DNA of 64,000 nt. It comes from Planktothrix sp. FACHB-1365. Lineage in GTDB: Bacteria > Cyanobacteriota > Cyanobacteriia > Cyanobacteriales > Microcoleaceae. The notes under the pieces were generated by a model. The model searched no databases. It worked only from the letters and a program-made list of their open reading frames with translations, and was not told where the DNA came from. The position numbers were made by a program, and so were the translations under genes. Positions 54,891-63,998 of this stretch are shown here, one piece after another. How positions within the stretch are numbered: the first letter of the stretch is position 1; the number at the start of each line of letters is the position of its first letter. The DNA lies in contig NZ_JACJSC010000031.1 in assembly GCF_014697575.1 (NCBI RefSeq), positions 1-64,000 of the forward strand, given 5' to 3'.

Positions 54891-56504
54891 ATGGCAAAAT
54901 CTCGCACCCTTTATGTTTGTCACGAATGTGGAGCCGAATTTCCTCAATATTTTGGTCGCTGCTCTGCTTGTCATGCGTGGAATTCTTTGGAAGAACAAGT
55001 TGAACAACCCCCTCCTACCTCTTTGCAACGCTTTAGTTGGAGTAACCTGAGCGCAGAACACCCAGAGGGTTCACCGGAAGTGACTAAGCCCGGACAACCT
55101 CGGTCTTCCTTCCGATTATCCCAAATTTCCGATCAATCCCAATCCCGAATGCCATCAGGTTATGGAGAATTAGATCGGGTTTTGGGAGGGGGTATTGTTC
55201 CAGGTTCTTTAGTCTTAATCGGAGGTGAACCCGGAATTGGCAAGTCTACGCTGTTGTTACAAGTGGCAAATCGTTTATCCCACAGCAGTCGGGTACTCTA
55301 TGTCTCAGCCGAAGAGTCGGGACAGCAAGTAAAATTGCGATCGCAACGTTTAGGGGTGGGTGTGGATGAGGAAACAGACCCCTCACCTGAACCAGAAAAC
55401 GGCAATTCCCAACCTTCTGCTACAACAGTTGATCCCTTTAGTGAACAGCTTAAAGGTCGGCGACAGAAAAAGTCAAATTCCCCAGAAAATGGGCAAAAAA
55501 ATCCACCCCCGAAGTCTGAATCTGTGACACCCCAACATCACGAAGACAACTTATACTTACTTCCTGAAACGGATTTAGAAGTTATTTTAAGAGAATTAGA
55601 ATCTTTAAAACCGCAGTTAGCCGTTATTGATAGTATTCAAACCATTTATTTCGCTAGTCTCACCTCTGCACCGGGTTCCGTGGCGCAGGTACGGGAATGC
55701 ACCTCTGCTTTAATGCAAGTTGCCAAACGGGAAAATATTACCTTATTAATTGTTGGTCATGTCACCAAAGATGGCGGCATTGCAGGGCCGAGGGTTTTGG
55801 AACATTTAGTTGATACGGTATTATATTTTGAGGGCGATCGCTTTGCCTCCCATCGGTTATTACGGTCAATGAAAAATCGGTTTGGAGCGACCCATGAAAT
55901 CGGGGTGTTTGAAATGGTCGCCCATGGGTTAAAAGAAGTTTCTAATCCCTCAGAATTATTCTTAGGAAATCGAGATGAATTTGCTCCGGGGACTTCAACG
56001 GTGGTGGCGTTAGAAGGAACTCGGCCGATTGTGGTAGAAATTCAAGCGTTAGTCAGTCCCGCCAGTTACGGTTCGGCTCGACGAGCAACAACCGGGGTAG
56101 ACAGTAGCCGATTATTACAAATTTTAGCGGTATTAGAAAAACGGGTGGGGATTCCGTTGTCTAAATTGGATGCTTATGTAGCCTCGGTGGGGGGCTTAAA
56201 AGTGGAAGAACCCGCAGCCGATTTGGGGATAGCCATTGCTATTGTTGCCAGTTTTCGGGATCGTGTGGTTGATCCACGAACGATTTTAATCGGGGAAATC
56301 GGGTTAGGAGGACAGGTGCGTCCGGTGTCCCAACTGGAACTCCGACTACGGGAGGCGGCCAAATTGGGATTTAAACGGGCGATTATCCCTAGAGGTCAAA
56401 GTCCTGCGGATTTAGGGTTACAAATTCTTCCGGTGGGGAAAGTGATTGATGCGATTATCGCTTCCATTCCGGCTCAACCCCCAACCCTTAATGATGAATT
56501 CTGA
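54891..56504 (+). CDS. radA: DNA repair protein RadA/Sms
   Basis: A 537-residue protein. An N-terminal zinc finger (CHECG...CSACH) is followed by the RecA-type core with Walker A GGEPGIGKST and the RadA-specific KNRFG motif (KNRFGATHEIG). The C-terminal Lon-like domain is present (LDAYVASVGGLKVEEPAADLG). An insertion of about 65 disordered residues (about 155-225), rich in Pro, Ser and Lys, lies after the LRSQRLG stretch. RadA processes recombination intermediates. The gene is divergent from rpaB. Confidence 0.95.
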   Translation: MAKSRTLYVCHECGAEFPQYFGRCSACHAWNSLEEQVEQPPPTSLQRFSWSNLSAEHPEGSPEVTKPGQPRSSFRLSQISDQSQSRMPSGYGELDRVLGGGIVPGSLVLIGGEPGIGKSTLLLQVANRLSHSSRVLYVSAEESGQQVKLRSQRLGVGVDEETDPSPEPENGNSQPSATTVDPFSEQLKGRRQKKSNSPENGQKNPPPKSESVTPQHHEDNLYLLPETDLEVILRELESLKPQLAVIDSIQTIYFASLTSAPGSVAQVRECTSALMQVAKRENITLLIVGHVTKDGGIAGPRVLEHLVDTVLYFEGDRFASHRLLRSMKNRFGATHEIGVFEMVAHGLKEVSNPSELFLGNRDEFAPGTSTVVALEGTRPIVVEIQALVSPASYGSARRATTGVDSSRLLQILAVLEKRVGIPLSKLDAYVASVGGLKVEEPAADLGIAIAIVASFRDRVVDPRTILIGEIGLGGQVRPVSQLELRLREAAKLGFKRAIIPRGQSPADLGLQILPVGKVIDAIIASIPAQPPTLNDEF

Positions 56505-56906
56505 TCCTGAATTCTTAAGTATCCGGCTCCCAGTCTCGCTGTCTCTTGCGATATTTCTGGGATCGAATCTGTTAAACTATTAATCATCCGGGACATTTTT
56601 AGGGTGGGCTTGATTGATACCCTAATCCGTGACTGATCTAACCTTGTTAAAAAATCAGTAGATTTAGGGACAATTCCTATTGGTTTTATACAGCAATTAA
56701 GAGCAAAATTGTCAATGGCTTTTTCGCTTTTTCCCATCTATTTTTAAAGCATAGGCAATCTAAATCAAACTCAAGCAATTCCCCAAGAAGCAATCTAAAC
56801 TAGAAATTCAGGGTTACCGAAAATTTTGGGTTTAAAGCCCCTTCCTAGAAGGACGGCTTTTTATTCCAAGTTGGTGTATAATAAAACAAGTTAATTCAGC
56901 CAAAAA

Positions 56907-58177
56907 ATGAAAGCCAGATATCGTTATAGATGCTACCCAACACCCTCCCAAAAATTGGCGTTAGCCCAGTTATTTGGGTGTGTACGGGTAGTATTCAATG
57001 ATGCTCTGGCTTTCTGCATTTCTGAATACAAAGGAGGTAGAAAGAAACCCAAAAACGCCGAACTTCAAAAACAATTTATCACTCAAGCCAAGAAATTAGA
57101 AGAACGACAATGGTTATCTGAAGTTTCGGCAGTTCCACTTCAACAAAGCTTGAATGATTTAGAGCAAGCGTACTCAAACTTTTTCAATTCCTGTAAAGGG
57201 AATCGAAAGGGTCAGCGAGTTAAACCACCCAAGTTTAAGAAGCGGAAATCTAAACAATCTGCTCGATTCGTAAAGACTGGATTTTCAATCAAAGGCAAGA
57301 AAGTTTATCTGGCTAAGGTCGGGAATTTGGAAGTGGTTTGGTCACGGGAACTCCCCTCTGAACCTAGTTCAGTCACAATCATCAAAGATAGTGCTGGGAC
57401 TTATTTCCTCAGTTTTGTTGTAGAAATTCAACCCGATATCTTACCCGACTCTGAAAACTCAGTCGGGATTGATCTCGGTATAACCACTTTTGCTACATTA
57501 AGTAACGGTCAAAAAATAGAAGCTCCTAAACCGCTTAAAAAACGGATTCAGAAGCTTCGTAAATTCTCTAAACAATTATCTCGGAAAACCAAAGGTTCAA
57601 AACGTCGTGAAAAAGCCAGAAAAAGATTAGCCAAACTTCACGCTAAATTATCAGATATCCGAACTGATTTCCTGCATAAATTATCAACCCAGATCATTCG
57701 TGAAAACCAAACGATTGTTCTGGAAGACTTAAATGTGTCAGGGATGGTTAAAAATCGGAAACTATCAAGAGCTATTTCTGATTTAGGATGGAAGACATTT
57801 AGAACCTTCCTTGAAGCTAAATCTGAAAAGTATGGTAGAGATTTCCGTGTTATCAATCGATGGGAACCCACTTCACAGAAGTGTTCCTGTTGTGGATTTA
57901 AAATTGGAAAATTAGACCTTTCAATTCGAGAATGGATTTGTTTGAATTGTGGTGAATCTCATGATGGCGCTAGCCGCGCCTGCTGGCGCATCGAGATGTT
58001 AACGCCGCAGTGAATATATTAGCCTGCACTGAGCAAGGTCGAAGTGTCGCCGGAGGGCTTTCGGAGACTTTAAACGGACGTGGAGGAAGCATAAGTCTAT
58101 CCCAGGATAGCAGCAGCCAAAGAAGCGTCAACCCACCAGAATTTCAACAATTGTCAATATTTGATTTGTTGAAATAG
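56907..58177 (+). pseudogene. tnpB: tnpB broken by a 26-base palindromic insertion
   Basis: TnpB features are present: RYRCYPTPSQKLALAQLFGC start, the RuvC Asp in SVGIDLGITTFATLS, the Glu motif (IVLEDLNVSGM), and zinc ribbon CSCCGFKIG...CLNCGESHD. At the expected HDRDVNAAVNI, 26 bases (57966-57991) split the sequence after CATGAT. They shift the frame and end the protein at about residue 368 with MLTPQ, losing the final RuvC Asp. In the other frame the tail continues as NAAVNILACTEQGRS...SIFDLLK to a stop at 58177. The insert consists of alternating GGCGC and GCGCC blocks. The encoded nuclease is probably inactive. Confidence 0.87.
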
Positions 58178-58215
58178 ATGGAATCCCCCTCGTTCTACGA
58201 GGGGGCGGATGTCAA
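58035..58215 (+). ncRNA. Putative omega-RNA (reRNA) region at the tnpB 3' end
   Basis: In IS200/IS605 elements the guide RNA scaffold is made from the tnpB 3' end and right end. Here that region contains GTCGCCGGAGGGC, AAACGGACGTGGAG and the terminal CCCCCTCG hairpin. The same order of blocks is kept in the relic at 21512-21680, with the stem preserved by different bases. The exact ends are not known. Confidence 0.5.
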
Positions 58216-58245
58216 TCACTCCACATCAGCTTACTCATAACGACC

Positions 58246-60897
58246 ATGTTAATGAAATCCCTTGAACGTGCGAAGGTCACCAATGGCCGATACCTCGGTG
58301 CAGTGGGTTTGATTGCGATAGCCTACTGGCTCATTGGGAAGCTGACCATTGAATATTTAATGTTGAGTCCTACCCAAACCTTATTTTTGCCGACAGCAGG
58401 AGTCGCCCAAGGGATTATTCTGTTATGTGGTTATCGATATTGGCCGGCAATTACCCTGGGTTGCTTTTTTTCCCTTCTCGGAATGGAACAAATCCCCCTA
58501 ATGGTGGTGGTATTTTCCAGTGTAGGAGCCACATTACAAGCGTGTTTAGGGACTCACTTACTGCATCGGCTGGACTTTTCCCCGGAACTCAAACGTCTCA
58601 AAGATGTTCTGGGATTAATGATTTTAGCAGGAGTCATTGCCACCTTGATTCATCCCACAATTACCCTGCTCGCGGGTTGTTTAAATGGCTGGTTATTGTG
58701 GAAAGATTTTGGAGAAACTTGGGTGGCGGGATGGTTGGGAAATGCCATTGGGGTATTAGTGGTAACTCCGGTACTATTAACCTGGGGAAGTGAATTTCAA
58801 CGGTATTACTATCGCTGCAAAATTCCCACCTCCCCATTCTGGTCTTTCCTGAACGCATTGTCTCAAAGTTTGCCTTTGGGAACAACAAGGTTACGCTTGA
58901 TTGAACGGTCTCCTCGTCAATTTTTCTGGATGCGTCAGGTCGAGGTGGGGATTTGGTTATTACTATTATTCACCTTAAATTGGTTTGTATTTTGTTCTCG
59001 CACCCGCTCCGCAACCATTAGTTTTCCCTTGGAATATTTACCCTTTCCTTTTTTTGTTTGGGCGTCTTTACGATTTGGTCAACGGGGAACGGCACTCGGC
59101 CATTTTATTACTGCCAGTTTTGCGGTTTGGGGTGTAGCGCGTGAAAGTGGGCCGTTTTTTAGTCGGGGTACGGATACGCCTCAAATTTTTTCGTTGCAGG
59201 CGTTTATTTTGGTGATCGCCGTTACTGGTTTAGTGTTAGCAGCAACGGTGACAGAACGTCAACAAGCAGAAATTAGCTTGAGAAATAGTGAAGCGAGTTT
59301 AGCCAATGCTCAACGCATTGCCAAGTTAGGTCATTGGGATTTGACCATCAGTAGTTATGAATTATTTTGGTCGGATGAACTTTATCGGATGTTAGGAACA
59401 ACCCCCCAGGGTGTTAAACCTAGTTTTCCTCAATTTTTAGAATTTGTTCATCCTCAAGACCGAAGATTTGTACAACATTATATTGATCAAGCTTTATTTC
59501 AACAAAAACCTTACTGTATTGATTATCGTTTGAAATTAATCAATGGTGAGGAACGGATTGTTTTTGAACAGGCGGTGATTACTTCGAGTCATATTACGAG
59601 TACAATTCAAGATATTACGGATCGGAAAAAAGCAGAAAATGCTTTAAGAGCCAGCGAAGAACGATTTTACAAAACCTTTAGCGCCAGTCCGATTGGGATT
59701 AGTATTATGACGTTGGTTGAGGAGTTATTTTTAGATGTTAATGATAGTTTTTTACGTCAAATTGGTTGGAATCGAGAAGATGTTCTGCATCACACTCCCG
59801 AAGAATTAAAGATGTGGGTTTATCCTCAACAACATCTCAAGCTGAAAAAACAATTACAACGTCAAAATCAGATTAGTAATGTTGAGTTAAAAGTTCGCCA
59901 AAAATCAGGACGGGTTCGAGATTGGTTAGTCTCGATTGAATTAATTGATTTAGAGGGAATTTCCTGTTTACTGATGATGGCGAATGATATTACGGAACGT
60001 CAACAGGCAGAGGATCTCAGAACGGCAAAAGAAGCTGCTGAATCGGCTAACCATGCTAAAAGTTTATTTTTAGCGAATATGAGTCATGAACTTCGCACCC
60101 CCCTGAATGCAATTTTAGGCTACAGTGAATTGTTAATTGAAGATGCTGAAGAGTTAAAGCAAGATGAATTAGTCGGAGATTTAAAAAATATTTATGTGGC
60201 GGGACAACATTTATTAACGTTAATTAGTGAAATTTTAGATTTCTCTAAAATAGAAGCGGGTCGGATGAATTTCCATTTAGAAACCTTTAAAGTCGCTACA
60301 CTGCTTTGGGAAGTGGAAACCACGGTTGCACCTTCGGTGGCGAAGAATTTTAATGAGTTTATTTTAGACGTGGCAGAAGATGTAGATTTGATGCACACTG
60401 ATTTAACGAAAGTTCGTCAATGCTTATTAAATCTTCTTAGTAATGCGTGCAAATTTACAGAAAATGGTCAAATCACCTTAAAAGTTTTTCAACAAGGAAT
60501 CGATCAGGTTAATCTGAATGGAAATCCTACCCTAGACTCCGAATTACTGAGTTTAAATGAGGAAGGCATTAATGAAGCTTGTTCTCTCCCCGATGTCCCT
60601 AAAACCTGTTCAACGGTTATTGTTTTTCAAGTGATTGATACCGGAATTGGCATGACCCCTAAACAGTTAGTAACGGTTTTTAATCCCTTTACTCAAGCTG
60701 ATGAAAGCACCACTCGCCGTTATGGTGGAACAGGTTTAGGGTTAACCATTACTCAAAAATTATGTCAAATGATGGGTGGGGATTTATCGGTGATTAGTGA
60801 GTTGGGTAAAGGTTCCACATTCACGATGAAACTCCCCAAAATCTTGCGTTGTTTGCCGGGAACCTCAGAAGATACTGCCTCTGATTCAGATTTTTAA
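58246..60897 (+). CDS. MASE1-PAS-PAS sensor histidine kinase
   Basis: An 883-residue protein. An N-terminal MASE1 sensor with eight or so membrane segments (residues about 15-340) contains LFLPTAGVAQGIILL and VAGWLGNAIGVLVVTPVLL. Two PAS domains follow (about 350-460 and 470-580). The HisKA phosphoacceptor is in FLANMSHELRTPLNAILGYSEL, and the HATPase contains NLLSNACKFTENG and DTGIGM. No receiver domain is fused. The ligand is unknown. The gene starts only about 20 bases after the tnpB element end, so that element probably disrupts or supplies its promoter. Confidence 0.92.
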   Translation: MLMKSLERAKVTNGRYLGAVGLIAIAYWLIGKLTIEYLMLSPTQTLFLPTAGVAQGIILLCGYRYWPAITLGCFFSLLGMEQIPLMVVVFSSVGATLQACLGTHLLHRLDFSPELKRLKDVLGLMILAGVIATLIHPTITLLAGCLNGWLLWKDFGETWVAGWLGNAIGVLVVTPVLLTWGSEFQRYYYRCKIPTSPFWSFLNALSQSLPLGTTRLRLIERSPRQFFWMRQVEVGIWLLLLFTLNWFVFCSRTRSATISFPLEYLPFPFFVWASLRFGQRGTALGHFITASFAVWGVARESGPFFSRGTDTPQIFSLQAFILVIAVTGLVLAATVTERQQAEISLRNSEASLANAQRIAKLGHWDLTISSYELFWSDELYRMLGTTPQGVKPSFPQFLEFVHPQDRRFVQHYIDQALFQQKPYCIDYRLKLINGEERIVFEQAVITSSHITSTIQDITDRKKAENALRASEERFYKTFSASPIGISIMTLVEELFLDVNDSFLRQIGWNREDVLHHTPEELKMWVYPQQHLKLKKQLQRQNQISNVELKVRQKSGRVRDWLVSIELIDLEGISCLLMMANDITERQQAEDLRTAKEAAESANHAKSLFLANMSHELRTPLNAILGYSELLIEDAEELKQDELVGDLKNIYVAGQHLLTLISEILDFSKIEAGRMNFHLETFKVATLLWEVETTVAPSVAKNFNEFILDVAEDVDLMHTDLTKVRQCLLNLLSNACKFTENGQITLKVFQQGIDQVNLNGNPTLDSELLSLNEEGINEACSLPDVPKTCSTVIVFQVIDTGIGMTPKQLVTVFNPFTQADESTTRRYGGTGLGLTITQKLCQMMGGDLSVISELGKGSTFTMKLPKILRCLPGTSEDTASDSDF

Positions 60898-60998
60898 ACA
60901 ACAAAAGAAGAACAGCAGAGAAGTGAAATCAGCCCCAAGTAGGTCTAACGACTGGTCACTGATCACTGATTACACCCTTCTTCTGCCTGATTTCTTTT

Positions 60999-61172
60999 TC
61001 AACAACGAAGGGAAAGTCCTGGTGCATAAGCTTCCACAACTTTACCCGTCACAGAACAGGTAATCATTAAATAGTCGCAACGATGACATTGAGTTTGGGT
61101 GATTTTGTGGGTGTAAGACCGTTCTGCTAAAGTTCCGCAGTTAGGACAACGAACCGTTTGTTTAGTAGCCAT
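60999..61172 (-). CDS. 57-residue zinc-ribbon protein
   Basis: A small intact gene on the minus strand from the ATG at 61172 to the stop at 60999. The protein reads MATKQTVRCPNCGTLAERSY and then CHRCDYLMITCSVTG and ends in LSLRC. Two CxxC pairs (CPNC and CHRC) form a zinc ribbon. Such short proteins are conserved in cyanobacteria, but the role is unknown. An A-rich stretch precedes the start. Confidence 0.78.
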   Translation of the reverse strand: MATKQTVRCPNCGTLAERSYTHKITQTQCHRCDYLMITCSVTGKVVEAYAPGLSLRC

Positions 61173-61757
61173 TTTTAATCCTTTGGGTTCCAGCCCATTT
61201 ATAATTTTTTGTCAAAATCAATTTTTATTCTGCTATTTTTTAAGAGTGGTAATAATAGGGAAATTGGCGAACATTCTGTTGATTCTGACAAAACAGATGG
61301 ATTCGTTTCTTTTATTAATTTCTAAATTAATTTTTACACCCTAATCCTATTTTTACACTCTCTCTTTAGTCAGAAATCCTTGATCCCCAAGGATAAACCC
61401 TTGAATTTTACCCAGTCTTCCTCCATTGCTAGATTAATTCGTCGAAAAAAATTTTTTCTCTTGATCTATTCTTAGGCTGCTTTTAACGGCTTGTGGCAAA
61501 AACTTAATAAAAATTTAAGACTAGAAGCAGAATCAGCAATATTTGTTAGTGAAGAAATATTAAAGGGGGTATGAGTTGACGGTTAGTGGCTTGTCCTCAT
61601 CTCTGCTCTTCCCCCATCCCCATCCCTGCTGGGAATACTCCTTCGCTTTCGCAAAGGAAAGTTTATAAAAATGTTTTCGGAGAGTGACAGAAGAGGGATA
61701 TTTGCCAGCCACAGAAAATCGGGATTTACTAAGCAGATAATTAGGGGTTACTGACTT

Positions 61758-61802
61758 ACGGGGTGACAAGAGGGCTAAAGCTTTCTTCGGTTGTCACCCC
61801 GT
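61758..61802. ncRNA. Hairpin in intergenic region (12-bp stem)
   Basis: ACGGGGTGACAA (61758-61769) pairs with TTGTCACCCCGT (61791-61802) around a 21-base loop. It could be part of a structured RNA with the next hairpin, a terminator or a repeat. Evidence for an RNA gene is only structural. Confidence 0.35.
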
Positions 61803-61841
61803 GAGAGGAAAATGTCGATGCCAAGGCGCGTTTATTTGTTG

Positions 61842-61900
61842 GTCGGGCTGTATCCGCACCCTGACTTGCTTGATAGTACAGCGTGGGAATACAGCCCGAC
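61842..61900. ncRNA. Second hairpin in intergenic region (12-bp stem)
   Basis: GTCGGGCTGTAT (61842-61853) pairs with ATACAGCCCGAC (61889-61900). The 35-base interior can pair further. It lies 40 bases after the previous hairpin and about 180 bases before the small membrane protein gene. Confidence 0.35.
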
Positions 61901-62078
61901 ATTCTAGTTAAATGTGGTATAATTTCAATAATAAAAATAAATAGTCATCGTTCATCTCCCCCAGGCGCTGAATAGGAGGGTGATATTTTAGCGGTTTGAG
62001 GAAGACGGAAGTAGGGAATTTTCCCGAAGGAACGCACAACACTGTTTTACCTTTACCTTGAATGAAGGGTTTGTAGTG

Positions 62079-62285
62079 ATGTTAGTACCTTCTTTGTTAT
62101 CCCTTGCAATTTCCATTTTTGCAGCTTTACTGAGTGTAAGCACCAACGAAGAAATCGTTCAGGTTATTGCAAGGGGAATTGCTTTAGTTGGTTTGTTAGC
62201 GAGTTTAGTTTTAGCGCCTTGGTTGGTGTTGCTAATTTTAGCAGTCCCCCTTATGGGCCTTAAACTAGCTCAAAATCCCCAATAA
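62079..62285 (+). CDS. Small hydrophobic membrane protein
   Basis: I place the start at the ATG at 62079 (MLVPSLLSLAISIF), with GAAGGG upstream; a TTG at 62058 would add seven residues. The 68-residue protein has two transmembrane helices (about 2-23 and 38-62) joined by a short polar loop (STNEEIVQ). It is followed by a strong terminator. Its function is unknown. Confidence 0.65.
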   Translation: MLVPSLLSLAISIFAALLSVSTNEEIVQVIARGIALVGLLASLVLAPWLVLLILAVPLMGLKLAQNPQ

Positions 62286-62361
62286 AGACTCCAAATCCAG
62301 ACTATAGGTTTAACTTGGAGAATTGATGGGTATCTTCGTCAATTTCATTAATTGTATTCTA

Positions 62362-62397
62362 CCACACATAAGCATTTTAAAACTTATGCGTGGTTTT
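62362..62397 (+). terminator. Rho-independent terminator
   Basis: CCACACATAAG (62362-62372) pairs with CTTATGCGTGG (62383-62393), with one mismatch, and is followed by TTTT. It ends the small membrane protein transcript and faces the convergent bciB gene. Confidence 0.75.
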
Positions 62398-62401
62398 CTG
62401 G

Positions 62402-63607
62402 TTAGGAATTCGGCAGATGATATTGTTCTACAATTTTTTTAGCAAAATCAGGAACGTGAGCATCTAACTTTTCAGGGTGATTTCGCTTAACATAGAGATA
62501 ATTGCGAGTAAAGTGAGAATCAATCGAAAACCGAGCATATTCTAACCCTCTAGGGCCGATTTTATCAATCACCACCCCCATTAATTTCGCCGCCCACATC
62601 GGTAATGTAACGGCTTTATCATAGGCGGGAATACTTTGTTGCACCGCTTGTTTCCGGTTCCCTTGGGCGATAACAGGTTGGGTGTCAATTAAATCTCCAA
62701 CTAAGTCTAACATTTCCTGTCCGGTTTGATTTCTAACGACAATCCATTGCCAGCCAAAAGTTGCTCCCATATATCCGACAACTAAATCAGCCAGGGAGTT
62801 AACATAATCAAAACAACTCAAACAAGAAGGGGCGAAAATATTCTTTAATTCTTTGGTATTTAACCCAAAAAATGGTACAGTTTCTAAAGAACCATCCTCA
62901 TGTTTAAAGTGAACTCGAAAATCCTGCATAAATTCATAATAAACAACCGTATCCGGGGATTTACTTGTCGTTTCTAAGAATTTTTGCAATCCCGCACGAG
63001 TGACATTATCAACGCAGGGCGTTCCCAAAACATAGAGTTTTTCTAACCCCAATTCCTTCTCAACTGCCCTTAATGCTTGGATTTGACAGCCTACCCCAAT
63101 TACTAACAACCGCTTCATTTTCGACTGTTCGATTTGTTCTAAAATTGATAAATTCGGGGATAATGTCGGTTTATTGACTTTAGCTGCTAAAATTTCTTCC
63201 GGGGTTCTCGCAATTACAGGTTTCGGTTGAAAACGGTCTTCTTTGCTATTTTGAACACAAACAACTCCTTCTACTAACCCTCGGTTGAGCATTTCAATGG
63301 CAATGGTACTCACAATTCCCGTCCATTGAGCGCCTTCAATGGGTTGTTTTTTCTTGGCTTGCATCATATCTTGATGCACCCCAAAATAGACGTCATCCCA
63401 GTTGTCTAAATTGCGGCTGCTTCCATGAGCTTCTGCTTCTAATTCAGCTATTTGTTGATTCAAAAAAGCACAGGCTTCTTTAACATAATGAATATAATAG
63501 GTGTCGCACAGACCGCACTCGCTACAGAGTTCCTTAGCAGGGCGACGCCCCCCCGGTTTCATACCTTTAGCTTTGAGATGTTTGGCTGGTTCTTGTAGTG
63601 AAGTCAT
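62402..63607 (-). CDS. bciB: F420 hydrogenase beta-type reductase, Slr1923/BciB-like divinyl reductase
   Basis: A 401-residue iron-sulfur flavoprotein. It has CSECGLC near residues 28-34 and further cysteines in CLSCFDYVN, as in the coenzyme F420 hydrogenase beta-subunit family. Its architecture and motifs (GVGCQIQALRAVEKELGLEK and LGTPCVDNVTR) match the cyanobacterial 8-vinyl reductase (Slr1923/BciB), which reduces the 8-vinyl group in chlorophyll synthesis using ferredoxin. A related branch is the 7-hydroxymethyl chlorophyll a reductase. The 8-vinyl reductase is preferred from context, not proven. Confidence 0.85.
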   Translation of the reverse strand: MTSLQEPAKHLKAKGMKPGGRRPAKELCSECGLCDTYYIHYVKEACAFLNQQIAELEAEAHGSSRNLDNWDDVYFGVHQDMMQAKKKQPIEGAQWTGIVSTIAIEMLNRGLVEGVVCVQNSKEDRFQPKPVIARTPEEILAAKVNKPTLSPNLSILEQIEQSKMKRLLVIGVGCQIQALRAVEKELGLEKLYVLGTPCVDNVTRAGLQKFLETTSKSPDTVVYYEFMQDFRVHFKHEDGSLETVPFFGLNTKELKNIFAPSCLSCFDYVNSLADLVVGYMGATFGWQWIVVRNQTGQEMLDLVGDLIDTQPVIAQGNRKQAVQQSIPAYDKAVTLPMWAAKLMGVVIDKIGPRGLEYARFSIDSHFTRNYLYVKRNHPEKLDAHVPDFAKKIVEQYHLPNS

Positions 63608-63623
63608 TGATAGTTGGGTTTTG

Positions 63624-63998
63624 TTATTTTCCAGATTGTTCTAGCCCATATTTTACCGCAGGACGAATCAATTTGAAATCTTGTAAAACAAACTCAAGAT
63701 TTTCGCGTGTTAGACTCTCATGGGGGGAAGAAAAAGCTGGTTTAATAAACTCGTACATATCTTCTTTCGTGACATAACCTTGTTTCAAAGCCAATATCAT
63801 TACCCCAAACAAAATTGTTCTTAACTCTCTTAAAACTTGCTGTTTATCCAACTTATAATTATACTGATTGTGCTGATCATTAAACTCCCTTAATTGACAA
63901 TGAAGCTGCTCACCCTCATGGGTTAAAATAACCGTAATCTCATAACTTTCAACAAAATCTATCCGAATATTTTCACCCTGTTCTAATTGACCAATTTG
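63624..63998 (-). CDS. Conserved hypothetical protein, cut by the right edge
   Basis: The frame stays open from the right edge to the stop at 63624, so the gene starts outside the window. A TTG-initiated shorter version would begin at 63851 but is not supported by a better start. The visible 124 residues include LEQGENIRIDFVESYEITVI and later KQQVLRELRTILFGVMILALKQ. It ends 17 bases before bciB and is in the same direction, so it may be cotranscribed. I do not recognise the family. Confidence 0.6.
   Translation of the reverse strand, partial: QIGQLEQGENIRIDFVESYEITVILTHEGEQLHCQLREFNDQHNQYNYKLDKQQVLRELRTILFGVMILALKQGYVTKEDMYEFIKPAFSSPHESLTRENLEFVLQDFKLIRPAVKYGLEQSGK

Larger units (their letters stand above)
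56815..58225 (+). mobile_element. IS200/IS605-type tnpB element without tnpA
   Basis: Left end: imperfect palindrome AAAGCC-CCTTC-CTA-GAAGG-AC-GGCTTT at 56835-56861. Right end: the perfect stem CCCCCTCG-TTCTA-CGAGGGGG (58185-58205) followed by CGGATGTCAATC. Between them is a single frameshifted tnpB gene. No Y1 transposase (tnpA) is present, so mobility would depend on another copy. The 402-base gap 56505-56906 upstream of the gene holds only this left end and unremarkable DNA. Confidence 0.82.
61173..62078. other. Long intergenic region
   Basis: About 900 bases with no convincing gene. The first 380 bases are AT-rich. Two good hairpins lie at 61758-61802 and 61842-61900. An open frame at 61560-61769 (minus) has no family resemblance. 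I see no tRNA, 6S or SRP RNA signature. Confidence 0.5.

Noticed and set aside
61560-61769. 69-codon minus-strand frame in the long spacer
   Set aside because: Overlaps a strong hairpin and shows no family pattern.
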